DNA of 64,000 nt from Candidula unifasciata. Lineage: Eukaryota; Mollusca; Gastropoda; Stylommatophora; Geomitridae. Below, one piece after another: positions 54,711-64,000 of the stretch. Made by a program: the position numbers and the translations under genes. The notes beneath the pieces are model-generated. The model saw only the letters and a program-made list of their open reading frames with translations. It did not search any database and was not told the origin of the DNA. The stretch lies in the NCBI GenBank assembly GCA_905116865.2, contig CAJHNH020000564.1:239104-303103 (forward strand). Reading direction: 5' to 3'. Within the stretch, counting starts at the first letter, position 1. The number at the start of each line of letters is the position of its first letter.

Positions 54711-55835
54711 GGTGGACCATTGCTCTATAGGAAGTGGACCACTGCTCTATAGGAAGGGAACCACTGCTCTATAGGAAGGGAACCACTGCTCTATAGAAAG
54801 TGAACCACTGCTCTACGGGAAGTGAACCACTGCTCTATAGGAAGGGGACCACTGCTCTATAGGAAGTGAACCACTGCTCTATAGGAAGGGAACCACTGCT
54901 CCATAGGAAGTGAACCACTGCTCCATAGGAAGTGGACCACTGCTCTGTAGAAAGTGAACCAATGCTCAATAGGAAGTGGACCACTGCTCTATAGAAAGTG
55001 AACCAATGCTCTATAGGAAGTGGACCACTGCTCCATAGGAAGTGGGCCACTGCTCTATAGAAAGTGACCAATGCTCTATAGAAAGGGGACTACTGCTCTA
55101 TAGAAATTGGACAACCGCTCTAAAAGAAGTGAACAAATGCTCTATAGGAAGAGGACCACTGCTCTTTAGAAAGTGGACTACTTCTCTATAGGAAGGGGAC
55201 CACTGCTTTTTAGAAAGTGGACTACTGCTCTATAGGAAGGGCACCACTGCTTTTTAGAAAGTGGACTACTGCTCAATAGGAAGTGGACCAATGCTCTATA
55301 GGAAGGGGACCACTGCTCTATATGAAGTGGACCACTGCTCTATAGGAAGTAGACCACTGCTCTTTAGAAAGTGAACCACTGCTCCATAGGAAGTGGACCA
55401 CTGCTCTATAGAAAGTGGACCACAGCTCTATAAGAAGTGGACCACTGCTCTATAGGAAGTGGACCACTGCTCTATGGGAAGTGAACCACTGCTCTTCAGG
55501 AAGTGGACCACTGCTCTATAGAAAGTGGACCACAGCTCTATAAGAAGTGGACCACTGCTCTATAGGAAGTGGACCACTGCTCTATGGGAAGTGAACCACT
55601 GCTCTATAGGAAGTAGACCACTGCTCTATAGGAAGTGGACGACTGTTCTATAGGTACTGGACCACTGCTCTTTAGGAAGTGGACCACTGCTCTATGGGAA
55701 CTGGACCACTGCTCTATAGAAAGTGACCCACTGCTCTATAGGAAGTGGACCACTGCTCTATAGAAAGTGGACCACAGCTCTATATGAAGTGGACCACTGC
55801 TCTATAGGAAGTGGACCACTGCTCTGTAGGAAGCA
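54711..55835. repeat. 22-bp minisatellite, about 51 copies
   Basis: The unit contains CCACTGCTCTATAGGAAG plus TGGA; substitutions are frequent but indels are rare. A SINE alpha copy begins exactly where it ends. Confidence 0.96.
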
Positions 55836-56085
55836 GTAGTGGCGTAGCCGCTAGACGCTCGTCTCCAGGCCTCAGGATCTTGGGTTCGAATCTGCACAGA
55901 GTCGGATATTTATTTCAATAATGACATAGGCTCCAATGTACATGCAGCCTAAAACGGGTACCGAGTTGTCTAGGGAAGCAAAGGCGGCGGCCGGCGAATG
56001 TGAACCTCACCACACATCAAGTGTCGACTGGCCTATAAAAAATATGAGACCTACATCATATTCCAGATACGCTTGTGGCGTCATG
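55836..56085 (+). mobile_element. SINE alpha (tRNA-derived)
   Basis: It begins directly at the end of the 22-bp satellite: GTAGTGGCGTAGCCGCTAGA, B box CTTGGGTTCGAATCTGC, GCAGCCTAAAACGGGTACC, AGCAAAGGCGGCGGCCGGC and a diverged tail. Confidence 0.75.
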
Positions 56086-56244
56086 TTCTGTACCTTCTCT
56101 ATACTTCAGGTGTCAATCTGCAGGATATGCGTCAGCTTTGTGTGTGCGTTTATGGAAGAAGTAAGAACGTATAACAGGTAGAGCCATCCGAATCACTTTG
56201 GGGTGTACACGTGAACTCTAATTGTGTGTTTGCGCTACATAAGA

Positions 56245-56525
56245 AAAAAAAAGTAAAGATCCCTTTTCACGCCTTTCGGCGCATCGGGCATATGGGCTGA
56301 GCGTCCCATATTTTTACAGACCACCAGCACTCTGTGGGTAATGTGGTCAGCATTACGCCGGCTGTCTTTACTTTCCCAGGACAGCCCATCCTGGTACCCA
56401 TTTTAGGCTGGGTCGACCTACCATACCACGATAAAAATCCACGCAGCCAGCAGTGGGTTTCGATCGCGGTATGCTGGCTTACGAGTCAGACTCACAACGC
56501 CTTAGCCACGGACGCCGCGTTTGCG
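56245..56525 (-). mobile_element. SINE alpha subfamily
   Basis: On the minus strand: GGCGTCCGTGGCTAAGGCG, B box GCGATCGAAACCCACTGCTG, GTCGACCCAGCCTAAAATGG, GTAAAGACAGCCGGCGTAAT and TGCCCGATGCGCCGAAAGG. It is a near full-length copy. Confidence 0.8.
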
Positions 56526-56639
56526 CTACATACTTACATTAATATCCGTATATGAGAGACACGGTTTTACAGTCGAAAACGTACCCTAATGTCTCAATGG
56601 GCAGGGAACACCTTTTGAATGAGGCCTCAGGGGGGATAG

Positions 56640-57455
56640 CAAGGGATAGCGGCTAAAAAGTGGTGGATCTTGGATGGCACAGGCAAAAGTCATGATGACA
56701 AAGGTTGGTGCAGCTTACAAGATATCGCGTGGTGAAGAAATGGTTACAGTGCTGCCCAGCAAAACAGTCTTGCACATAGTTTTAGTTACCTTGGATCGAG
56801 GAATGGACACCTGGTGAAAGAGAGACAGCGGTGCAGGAACTAAACATTCACGCCCGTTATACGAGGACATAAGAGTGCATAGGCATTTACAGCTCGCTCT
56901 TCAGGCAGAACAGTTAAGGAAGCCAGCGGTGCCTTCTCCATGACCACCAGCATCATGACGATGGACGTGATGGCGGTGACACAGGCTTTCATGTGGCTGG
57001 GATCACAGGTCTATTCCCGCGCGTGTGTGCTGAGTGATTCTTTGAGCATTATCAGGCGGGTCGAGGAAGGCTGGTTACGCAGACAGTGGCTTGAGTCGCT
57101 GCAACATTCTCCTGTGTGTGCAGTAACTTTCATATTCGTCCCACGGTATGCAGGTGCTGTTGGTAATGAGAGAGCTGATAGACTGGCAGGTGCTGCATTA
57201 ATTAAAGATGGCCGGCCCATTTATCACGCAGACATTGTCATTGCCCTTAGAGAGATAGGACGTTCTGAGGATTTTGGAAGCAACGTGTCTACACCACTGC
57301 TAAGAATACGCGAATTGGGAGTTAAGATCGGTACAGCCAGGCATGAGAAGCACACTGGACACACACGAAGTCTTGTTAACCAACATACGACAGGTACTAT
57401 TAACCGCACGACGCTGATGAATATGTTGAGGGGGGAATCTGAGCGTCTATAGATG
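56640..57455 (+). pseudogene. Non-LTR RNase H + C-terminal fragment
   Basis: The 170-codon frame 56940-57452 encodes MDVMAVTQAFMWLGSQVYSR, VLSDSLSIIRRVEEGWLRRQ and GNERADRLAGAALIKDG, keeping the Asp of GNERADRLAG, and continues with LLRIRELGVKIGTARHEKHT. It is the same family as 50095-51160. The N-terminal TDGS motif of RNase H is absent upstream but occurs downstream at 57530. Confidence 0.85.
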
Positions 57456-57499
57456 TTTCCAGAGTACTGTGAAGATAATCTAACTCAAAACTCATAATT

Positions 57500-57640
57500 C
57501 AACTCATTCACGCCCAGGTGACATCATAATATATACAGATGGGTCTGTACTGAGAGGTAAAAAGAGTGGATGGAGCTTGATTGCAAAAGCGAATGGGCAC
57601 TGCTTGAGAGAACAGGTAACATGCAGGTGATAGATTAGAT
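57500..57640 (+). pseudogene. RNase H N-terminal fragment of a second copy
   Basis: The frame DIIIYTDGSVLRGKKSGWSL IAKANGHCLREQ contains the first catalytic Asp of RNase H (YTDGS). It lies downstream of the C-terminal part, so a second copy or a rearrangement is present. It stops at the start of the 35-bp minisatellite. Confidence 0.75.
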
Positions 57641-57649
57641 GCTTTTATT

Positions 57650-58345
57650 ATTTAGATATGTATTTCGGGGAAAATGTTTTTACAAGTTAGGTATGTGTTT
57701 TGGGGATAGTGTTTCTACAAGTTAGGTATGTGTTTTGGGGATGGTGTTTCTATAAGTTAGGTATATGTTTTGGGGGTGGTGTTTCTATAAGTTAGGTGTG
57801 TTTTGGGAATGGTGTTTCCATAAGTTAGGTATGTGTTTTGGAATTGGTGTTTCTATAAGTTAGGTTTGTGTTTTGGGGATGGTGTTTCTATAAGTTAGGT
57901 TTGTGTTTTGGGGATGGTGTTTCTATAAGTTAGGTATGTGTTTTGGTGATGCGGTTTCTATAAGTTAGGTATGTGTTTTGGTGATGGTGTTTCTATAAGT
58001 TAGACATGTGTTATGAGGATGGTGGTTCCAAAAGTCAGGTATGCGTTTTGGGGTTGGTGTTTCTATAAGTTTGATATATGTTGTGGGTGTGGTGTTTCGA
58101 TATATAGGTATGTGTTTTGGGGATAGTGTTTCTACAAGTTAGGTATGTGTTTTGTGGATGATTTCTCTACAAGTCAGGTATGTGTTTTGGGGATGGTGTT
58201 TCTATACGTTAGGTATTTGTTTTGGAGATTGTGTTTCCAAACGTTAGGTATGTGTTTTATGAAAGACGTTTCTATAAGTTAGGTGTGCGTGTGTGTTTTG
58301 TGGATGCTGTTTCTACAAATCGGGTGCATGCTTTAAAGAAGATGT
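57650..58345. repeat. 35-bp minisatellite, about 20 copies
   Basis: The unit contains GTTAGGTATGTGTTTTGG and GGATGGTGTTTCTATAA. It begins at the break point of the RNase H fragment 57500-57640. Confidence 0.95.
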
Positions 58346-58439
58346 TGATAAAAGTTAGATGTGAGTTTTGGGCAAGGAATAAGGGGTATCTGTCTCTGAG
58401 TACATTTCCCTACACAAAGTGAAATACTTCGACCAAATG

Positions 58440-58620
58440 TGAAGACGTCAAGCACTAATAAACACCAGGAATATGATAAAGACGAGCACGCAAAGGTAGA
58501 CACGATACAGATGGGAGGACAACATACACAGATGTGTGAATTACAGGCTCGAAGTGTGTACAGCCTTGTCGTGGCGGGGAGTTTTAACCTACCTTCAGTG
58601 TGAAGACATCTTATTTTGTT
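58440..58620 (+). pseudogene. Degraded non-LTR RT tail
   Basis: GATACAGATGGGAGGACAAC, ACACAGATGTGTGAATTAC and GCCTTGTCGTGGCGGGGAGT resemble a frame-shifted R.RWEDNIHRCVNY...LSWRG tail of a non-LTR RT. Identification is tentative. Confidence 0.4.
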
Positions 58621-59670
58621 TGTTTACATTTGTTAGCATATGACAGTCGCCATAGCCCCTCTTTGATTTGTTTTTAAAAAAAACTTCAACAGGTAGTAGT
58701 AAAACTAAGCAATAGCATTTCCCTCTTATCAAATTTAAATTCTTCAGAATTCAAGAAAATGCCCAAGCCAATACTTCAACTAGCTTTCAAAGTGCGATTT
58801 TGGCCACCTCAACCGTTTTCGGTAAATTAAACATGCCAAACAGCTTCTTATTGAAGAAAAAGCGCTGGCGCCATCTCTGTTTAAACAATATTCTAAAAGA
58901 ATGTGTTATTTTTAGAAGAGAAAGTTCGCAGCTGTTTCAAAAATGACAAGAATATTTATAGTTGCAAGGCATTTCTAGTAGTGCAAATGCGCATTCTAAA
59001 AACAGATACATTTCAGCATTTGGCTCACATTTTGGGTGAGTAACTGTCTATGTATCCACAAGGAATAGCGCTGCTGAAGTGGCTCACCCTTTCAGCAGAA
59101 GAATACACAGCCCACATTGATAGGGTTTCCGATACTACGGCGACCTTGTCAAACCTAATCTACCACATACTTTCCTGCTACCTTCAGGGGAACTTCTTGG
59201 CATTCACTTTCTGTTCATCTAATCCCGCTCAGGCTTCTTTATTCTTCTTATAATCGACAATTGGTTGAGCATTTTGCAGACCCCGCCAAAAGGGCACATT
59301 CTCTTTTCGTTTACCGGATCTTCCAGGGATGTGAAACATTCGGGGCGCTCGCCGGAACTTTCATTACGTTTTCTTTTCTTCCGTTTCCGAGCGGTGAAAA
59401 TTGTTTACAATGATTACATTGCTGGGTGTTCCCAACACCGTCTGCTCAGCGTGAACGTCTTGAGGTTGTGTGCAGGAGTGCCTTCCAAGAGCTAGCGTTG
59501 AGCATCAATGAAGTAACCTGGGGGAATGCGGGGGAAAGAAACAGGTTGTGAAGCTTGTTATCTATTATCAGTAGGCGTGGGAAAATATGGGGAAAATATG
59601 GGCCAGAATGTGTGTATCAGTGGATGATGGGCTGAAAGGTAGCGCTTTATGTATAGCTGATTCTGTTGCC
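58620..59670. other. Intergenic, nothing recognised
   Basis: No exon, RNA gene or repeat family identified here. Confidence 0.5.
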
Positions 59671-59671
59671 G

Positions 59672-59930
59672 AGGAGCGGCTGGCTGAACTGTTAGAACGC
59701 TGGGCTCTTATGAGGGAGACCCGGGTTCGAATCCTCGGTAAGGCTGGGGATTTTTTTCTGTCGGAGGCACACACAAAGTATCCTTACCTGCACAGTCGTG
59801 GCGAGAGCACTAGCCATGTGGCCTCAGGTTCAAAAGACCCCCCCCCCCCACTTCCCCGCCTACACCGCATAAGTTGTATATAAAGGCAGTAATTGGCAGT
59901 TTAACAGTTTATAGAGCCACCTCAACATTG
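59672..59930 (+). mobile_element. SINE delta (tRNA-derived)
   Basis: Head GGAGCGGCTGGCTGAACTGT, B box CCCGGGTTCGAATCCTCGG, body GGCGAGAGCACTAGCCATGT and GGCAGTAATTGGCAGTTT. The same blocks occur inverted at 32345-32610. The head is tRNA-like but lacks a convincing anticodon stem, so it is not a functional tRNA gene. Confidence 0.8.
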
Positions 59931-60084
59931 TCGGGTGTTGCATCGTGGACGACATGTGGTCAGCATGCTGGGTTTTTTTCTCCCTAAAGTCTGCATTGAT
60001 TTATCTTTGTGAAAGAAAAAAAAAAAGACCTTCAGTTAAACACACATCATGACGAGTGGTAATAACTGACCAAGAGCTCACATT

Positions 60085-60185
60085 TTTGCCCACAAAAAAG
60101 ATAAAGGAAGTCTCATTAGAAGTAAAGGTAGACGGCCTTGTGGCGACAACTGCATCCATCGAGTGCGTATTGGTCTATAAAGATT
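60085..60185 (+). mobile_element. SINE alpha fragment
   Basis: AGAAGTAAAGGTAGACGGCC and GTATTGGTCTATAAAGATTT are recognisable; the head is lost. Confidence 0.5.
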
Positions 60186-60189
60186 TGCA

Positions 60190-60480
60190 TTCAGCAGCAC
60201 GCGGCCAGTACGTCCATCATTATCATCATGTGCTCTGCCAACTGGCGCAGGGGCTCATGCGTCTCCACAGATCACGATCCCTGATTGACTGAAACAGCTC
60301 TCTTTATGATATCCCTCCATTGTTTTAGCCCATCCAGCATCACTCTTGGTCTGCCTCTACCCCTTTTTTCAATGATCTTTCCAGTTGTCACGATGTTCTC
60401 CAGTGTCTCTCTTCTCATAATTGGGCCAAAGACAGTGTTTGTCTATTTCTTACTGTAATACGTCAAAAGTTAGAAAAAAA
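60190..60480 (-). repeat. Retroelement-like tail fragment
   Basis: It shares GACTGAAACAGCTCTCTTTATG-like sequence with 40820-40930 (GTCTAAACAGCTCTCTCCAT). The minus strand contains KGRGRQTK-like residues and a conserved CAGAGCACATGATG block. It is probably a decayed non-LTR tail. Confidence 0.4.
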
Positions 60481-60704
60481 AAATCTTCAAATTATATTTA
60501 CTACTGATAAAGATTATCAGACGACGGAGTTGTGAGCTCCCTTTTTCGGATACATACAAAAAACAGAGCCAATCTCCCTAAACAAGCATGTCCTAAACGT
60601 CGACTAATTTAGGCTGTATTGGACTGAAAGATATCGTTTCTTTCTGTAAACTACTTCACAACGTGCCAACTGTTCTTTAGGGTGAATATAAAGGAAGAAG
60701 AATT

Positions 60705-61535
<831 letters not shown>

Positions 61536-61539
61536 AGAA

Positions 61540-62090
61540 GGCATGGGGTATTATAGAAAAGTGTGGTATCCGCAAAGCTATCATATCGCAGCTTCGGCCC
61601 TCAGAAAGTTTGGTGAAATAGCTGCAGATCTTTCTCTAAAAACATAGATCAAGTTAACTTCTGAAATCGGAGTCACAGTTAGCAACAGCGCCTGAAGTTC
61701 GAACGAGCTACAAAACGAAATCCGAGATTATCTGAGAGAAAGCCTTTTTGACTTCATACACCTCACGCTCTTTCGTTACCAAGTGAAAATCAGAAGCATG
61801 TAGACAATACCGCTGTTATTTCTAGCTTCACTTAACCACGGCCACACAAACTGACCACAGAAAATACAAGAAGAGGCTGGGCGCTGAGATATAATTTTCA
61901 TAGGGACTTTGCTGTGTTTACTGCATAAAAAATGGCAAGAAATTACTGTAACTGTACAGTATCCACTAGAAGTTTATAAACTAGCCACAGCCACACGGCG
62001 AGGATAGAGTTGGCTTAAGTCTTGGAATGATTCATGCAAGTGAGTGTTGCAAATAACTTTCATTACCGAGCGGTGAGAGTCGTTCAGGGA
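61540..62090. other. Intergenic, nothing recognised
   Basis: Unique-looking sequence between the triplet tract and Repeat-G. Confidence 0.5.
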
Positions 62091-62094
62091 TTAG

Positions 62095-62395
62095 TGTTGC
62101 GCTAAAAACTGACAATAAAACACTTGGAACATTCCCATAAGCGCTACGTTCTGGCCTTCAGCAGCCAGCAAACCGTTCTACTTCCGATGGCACATGTCTG
62201 ATTGTAATTCCTTCTTGCATTTCCTCTGAGTGTAGAGTGTCGACCAGATCCCCTGATCATTCCTAACTGTATCATTCTCTCCCGATAATAATGAACAATT
62301 CGTGCCTCTGCACTGTTCACTTTCTTTAAAAGGGTTCTGACCACATATAGATTTTTATGCACATATTCACAACCCATTGGTGCGGAACCATCAAG
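62095..62395 (-). repeat. Repeat-G
   Basis: The minus frame 62377-62144 (77 codons) reads RTLLKKVNSAEARIVHYYRE and GRHSTLRGNARRNYNQT. This is the best coding-like copy in the window. No RT or RNase H motif is included. Confidence 0.7.
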
Positions 62396-62639
62396 TAAGT
62401 CTGTCTATTCATTTTCCAACACTCTTTCATTCCTTGGAGAAAATATCCAAAGAACGCTAACTACCCGAGACTTCTGAAGTCTCTGCATGGAGTATATCGG
62501 TCTACGCCTTTCTTAAAAATGCGTTTTGAATCAATTACAAAATTTGTGTGCATTTGGTTCGCAAGCCAGCGGGAAGCTGGTGTGACTACCTCCACCTCCA
62601 TTCTCAAATTAGATTGTAGTATAAAATGGTTCATGTAGA

Positions 62640-62890
62640 TAAAACTGAAAATTACAGGTCACTTTTCACGCCAGATGCTTATCTTGCACATGATTGCAGT
62701 CTCATAATTTTAGAAATAAACTGGCACTCTATGCTGGATGTGATCAACACCAAGCTGCCCATCTTTATTTCTACAGACATTTCCTGATAGCCGCGACATG
62801 GGAGCGAAAATAGTGTATTATAAAAAATCGTCAAATCTGATTCGAACCCACAGTGGTAAATGGGAATCAAACAGTGAGCAACAAACAGCG
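62640..62890 (-). mobile_element. SINE alpha, diverged
   Basis: The minus strand retains a B box-like GGTTCGAATCAG, AGAAATAAAGATGGGCAGCT and CACATCCAGCATAGAGTGCC in family order. Confidence 0.5.
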
Positions 62891-63040
62891 GTCAGGACCC
62901 CTAGGCCAACTCCCCACCCCCTCCAAATCCACCTCCAATAGAAAGTGTAAAAAGGTCCCGCCCCAACCAGCTCTTTTATCTATTTGTTTACACGTGTCAT
63001 GTTATTTTGAATATTCTATTATCTTTATTTGATGACAACG

Positions 63041-63041
<1 letters not shown>

Positions 63042-63089
<48 letters not shown>
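63042..63089. repeat. (AAT)n microsatellite
   Basis: About 16 AAT units upstream of the nested SINE/MITE region. Confidence 0.95.
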
Positions 63090-63091
<2 letters not shown>

Positions 63092-63198
63092 GTAAAACAG
63101 TAACGTAAAGTAACAGTAAAGTAAAGGATCCTTTTTTTTTTTTTGGTCGACTTTAGACCAATTGGACATATTGAGCTTGACCTAAATTATATCTACTA

Positions 63199-63866
63199 GT
63201 GGTTTTTAACCTTCCTAATGCGGCGATCCTTTAACCCTCTTAGCACGGACGGGCCGATTATCGGCCGGCGGATGTCTGGCCAAAAACAGGGAACGGCCGA
63301 TCATCGGCCCGATCGTGTTTCGCCTCGAACCGCTAAGAAATCTCCTATTTTGAAACACTGAAAGTGGTTCATTTAAATTAACTGCTGTATCAGCTTTACA
63401 CATGGCTACTTTCGAGTGTTTGGTATCAAAGTGAAAATTGTTGTTGAATTTTTTAGATAGTGACCTTAACCGCTGACTCGTATGTTTCTGCCCCTAAACT
63501 TGATGTTGATAAAACATTTGAATCAAGTGATGACACTAATTCTGTTGATACTGATGCAGGATTTAGTGTTAGTAGTAATAGTGGGAATCAGATCACTATT
63601 ACTACTGTCAAAAAAATTAAATAATGTAATAACCAAATTCACTGAAAAAATGCTCCGTGTTTTTGGCTATACCTCTGAAAAACTTCTCGTGCTAAAAGGG
63701 TTAAAGTAGCTCTTCATATTGTGACGCCCCCTAATCACACAAATATTTTCGTTGCTAGTTTATAACTTCAGTGAATATGTGTTTTGCGGTGGCCTTTGGC
63801 GATCCCTGTAAAAGGGTCGCTCGACCCCCGAAAAGGTCACTACTCACAGGTTGAGAACCGCTGATA
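63199..63866. mobile_element. hAT-type MITE (AGTGGTTnTnAACC ends) hosting the piggyBac-like element
   Basis: The left end reads TAGTGGTTTTTAACCTTC and the right end, inversely, CAGCGGTTCTCAACCTGTG, the common hAT-Charlie-like terminus. The internal right part contains GGGTCGCTCGACCCCCG. Flanks ATATCTAC and ATATAGTC are at best a degraded 8-bp duplication. The piggyBac-like element interrupts it. Confidence 0.6.
63235..63700. mobile_element. piggyBac-like MITE flanked by TTAA
   Basis: TTAA at 63231-63234 and 63701-63704 flank inverted ends CCCTCTTAGCACGGACGG and, inversely, CCCTTTTAGCACGAGAAG. TTAA targeting and CCCT ends are the piggyBac signature. Next to the left end are two near-palindromes, GGCCGATTATCGGCC and GGCCGATCATCGGCC. 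A frame at about 63488-63622 reads an acidic, Ser/Asp-rich peptide (LDVDKTFESSDDTNSVDTDA), resembling the acidic N-terminus of piggyBac-type transposases. No DDD catalytic core is present, so it is non-autonomous. Confidence 0.75.
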
Positions 63867-64000
63867 TAGTCACACGGCACTTGATATGGTCAGCGTGACG
63901 CCGACCGCCTTTACTTCCAAGGACTGCACCTTGTACCCGCTCAAAGCTGAGTAGACCTAGGAGCCAAATTAATTTTTGAAAAAAAAAGTCTACCTCCGTC

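Larger units (their letters stand above)
63115..64000 (-). mobile_element. SINE alpha copy split by the hAT-type MITE
   Basis: Parts of the alpha SINE consensus flank the MITE: AAAGTAAAGGATCC...CCAATTGGACATATTGAG on the left (63115-63198) and GATATGGTCAGCGTGACGCC, CTTTACTTCCAAGGACTG on the right (63870-64000). It runs off the window end. Confidence 0.7.

Noticed and set aside
59672..59745. tRNA gene
   Set aside because: The acceptor-like stem pairs, but anticodon and T stems do not fold well, and the same unit with a 3' body recurs inverted at 32345-32610, so it is a SINE head.

Overview
The window is animal nuclear DNA, moderately AT-rich, dense in interspersed repeats, with no bacterial operon features. 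GT-AG introns, abundant tRNA-derived SINEs, R2-like and other non-LTR retrotransposons, hAT and piggyBac-like DNA elements and many mini/microsatellites fit an invertebrate; a lophotrochozoan, probably a gastropod mollusc, is my inference from the repeat style and the gene, not a proven assignment.

The only host protein-coding gene I can support lies on the + strand from before the window start to position 42949. It encodes an M28B metallopeptidase of the glutamate carboxypeptidase II / NAALADase family (FOLH1, NAALAD2, NAALADL1 relatives). Fourteen exons are visible: 1522-1644, 5597-5693, 8489-8584, 13931-14016, 15822-15941, 17996-18081, 21760-21827, 23217-23329, 25912-26002, 29065-29142, 31374-31545, 33772-33853, 39653-39745 and 42748-42949 (stop). 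All have canonical splice sites, and the reading frame passes through them except at two places (1644 to 5597 and 18081 to 21760), where one exon of length 3n+1 should exist but was not found. The N-terminal exons lie upstream of the window. The peptidase keeps four of the five zinc ligands and the catalytic glutamate; the fifth ligand belongs to a missing exon. The glutamate-recognition residues of human GCPII are replaced by acidic or small residues, so the enzyme is probably not a glutamate carboxypeptidase in the strict sense.

The roughly 41 kb of introns and the 21 kb downstream of the gene are repeats and unassigned DNA. Highlights: a nearly complete restriction-like-endonuclease (R2-like) retrotransposon at about 9950-13491 on the minus strand, with one open frame broken by only four stops, and a truncated copy of its 3' tail at about 34865-35150; three hAT elements with TIRs at 14388-15733, about 17000 and 52888-54087, two of which carry the same RTE-like retrotransposon fragment at the same internal point; a 466-bp TTAA-flanked piggyBac-like element (63235-63700) nested in a hAT-type MITE nested in a SINE; at least five SINE families; several unclassified repeat families; and long tandem arrays (28-bp, 33-bp, 27-bp, 55-bp, 22-bp and 35-bp units, and GAA/TAG triplet tracts).

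Downstream of 42949 I see no host gene. That part holds retrotransposon RT and RNase H fragments (50.1-51.2 kb, 53.0-53.7 kb, 56.6-57.6 kb), SINEs and satellite arrays. I found no CRISPR, operon or defence-system architecture. The most unusual content is the transposon nesting and the substituted active-site pocket of the peptidase.
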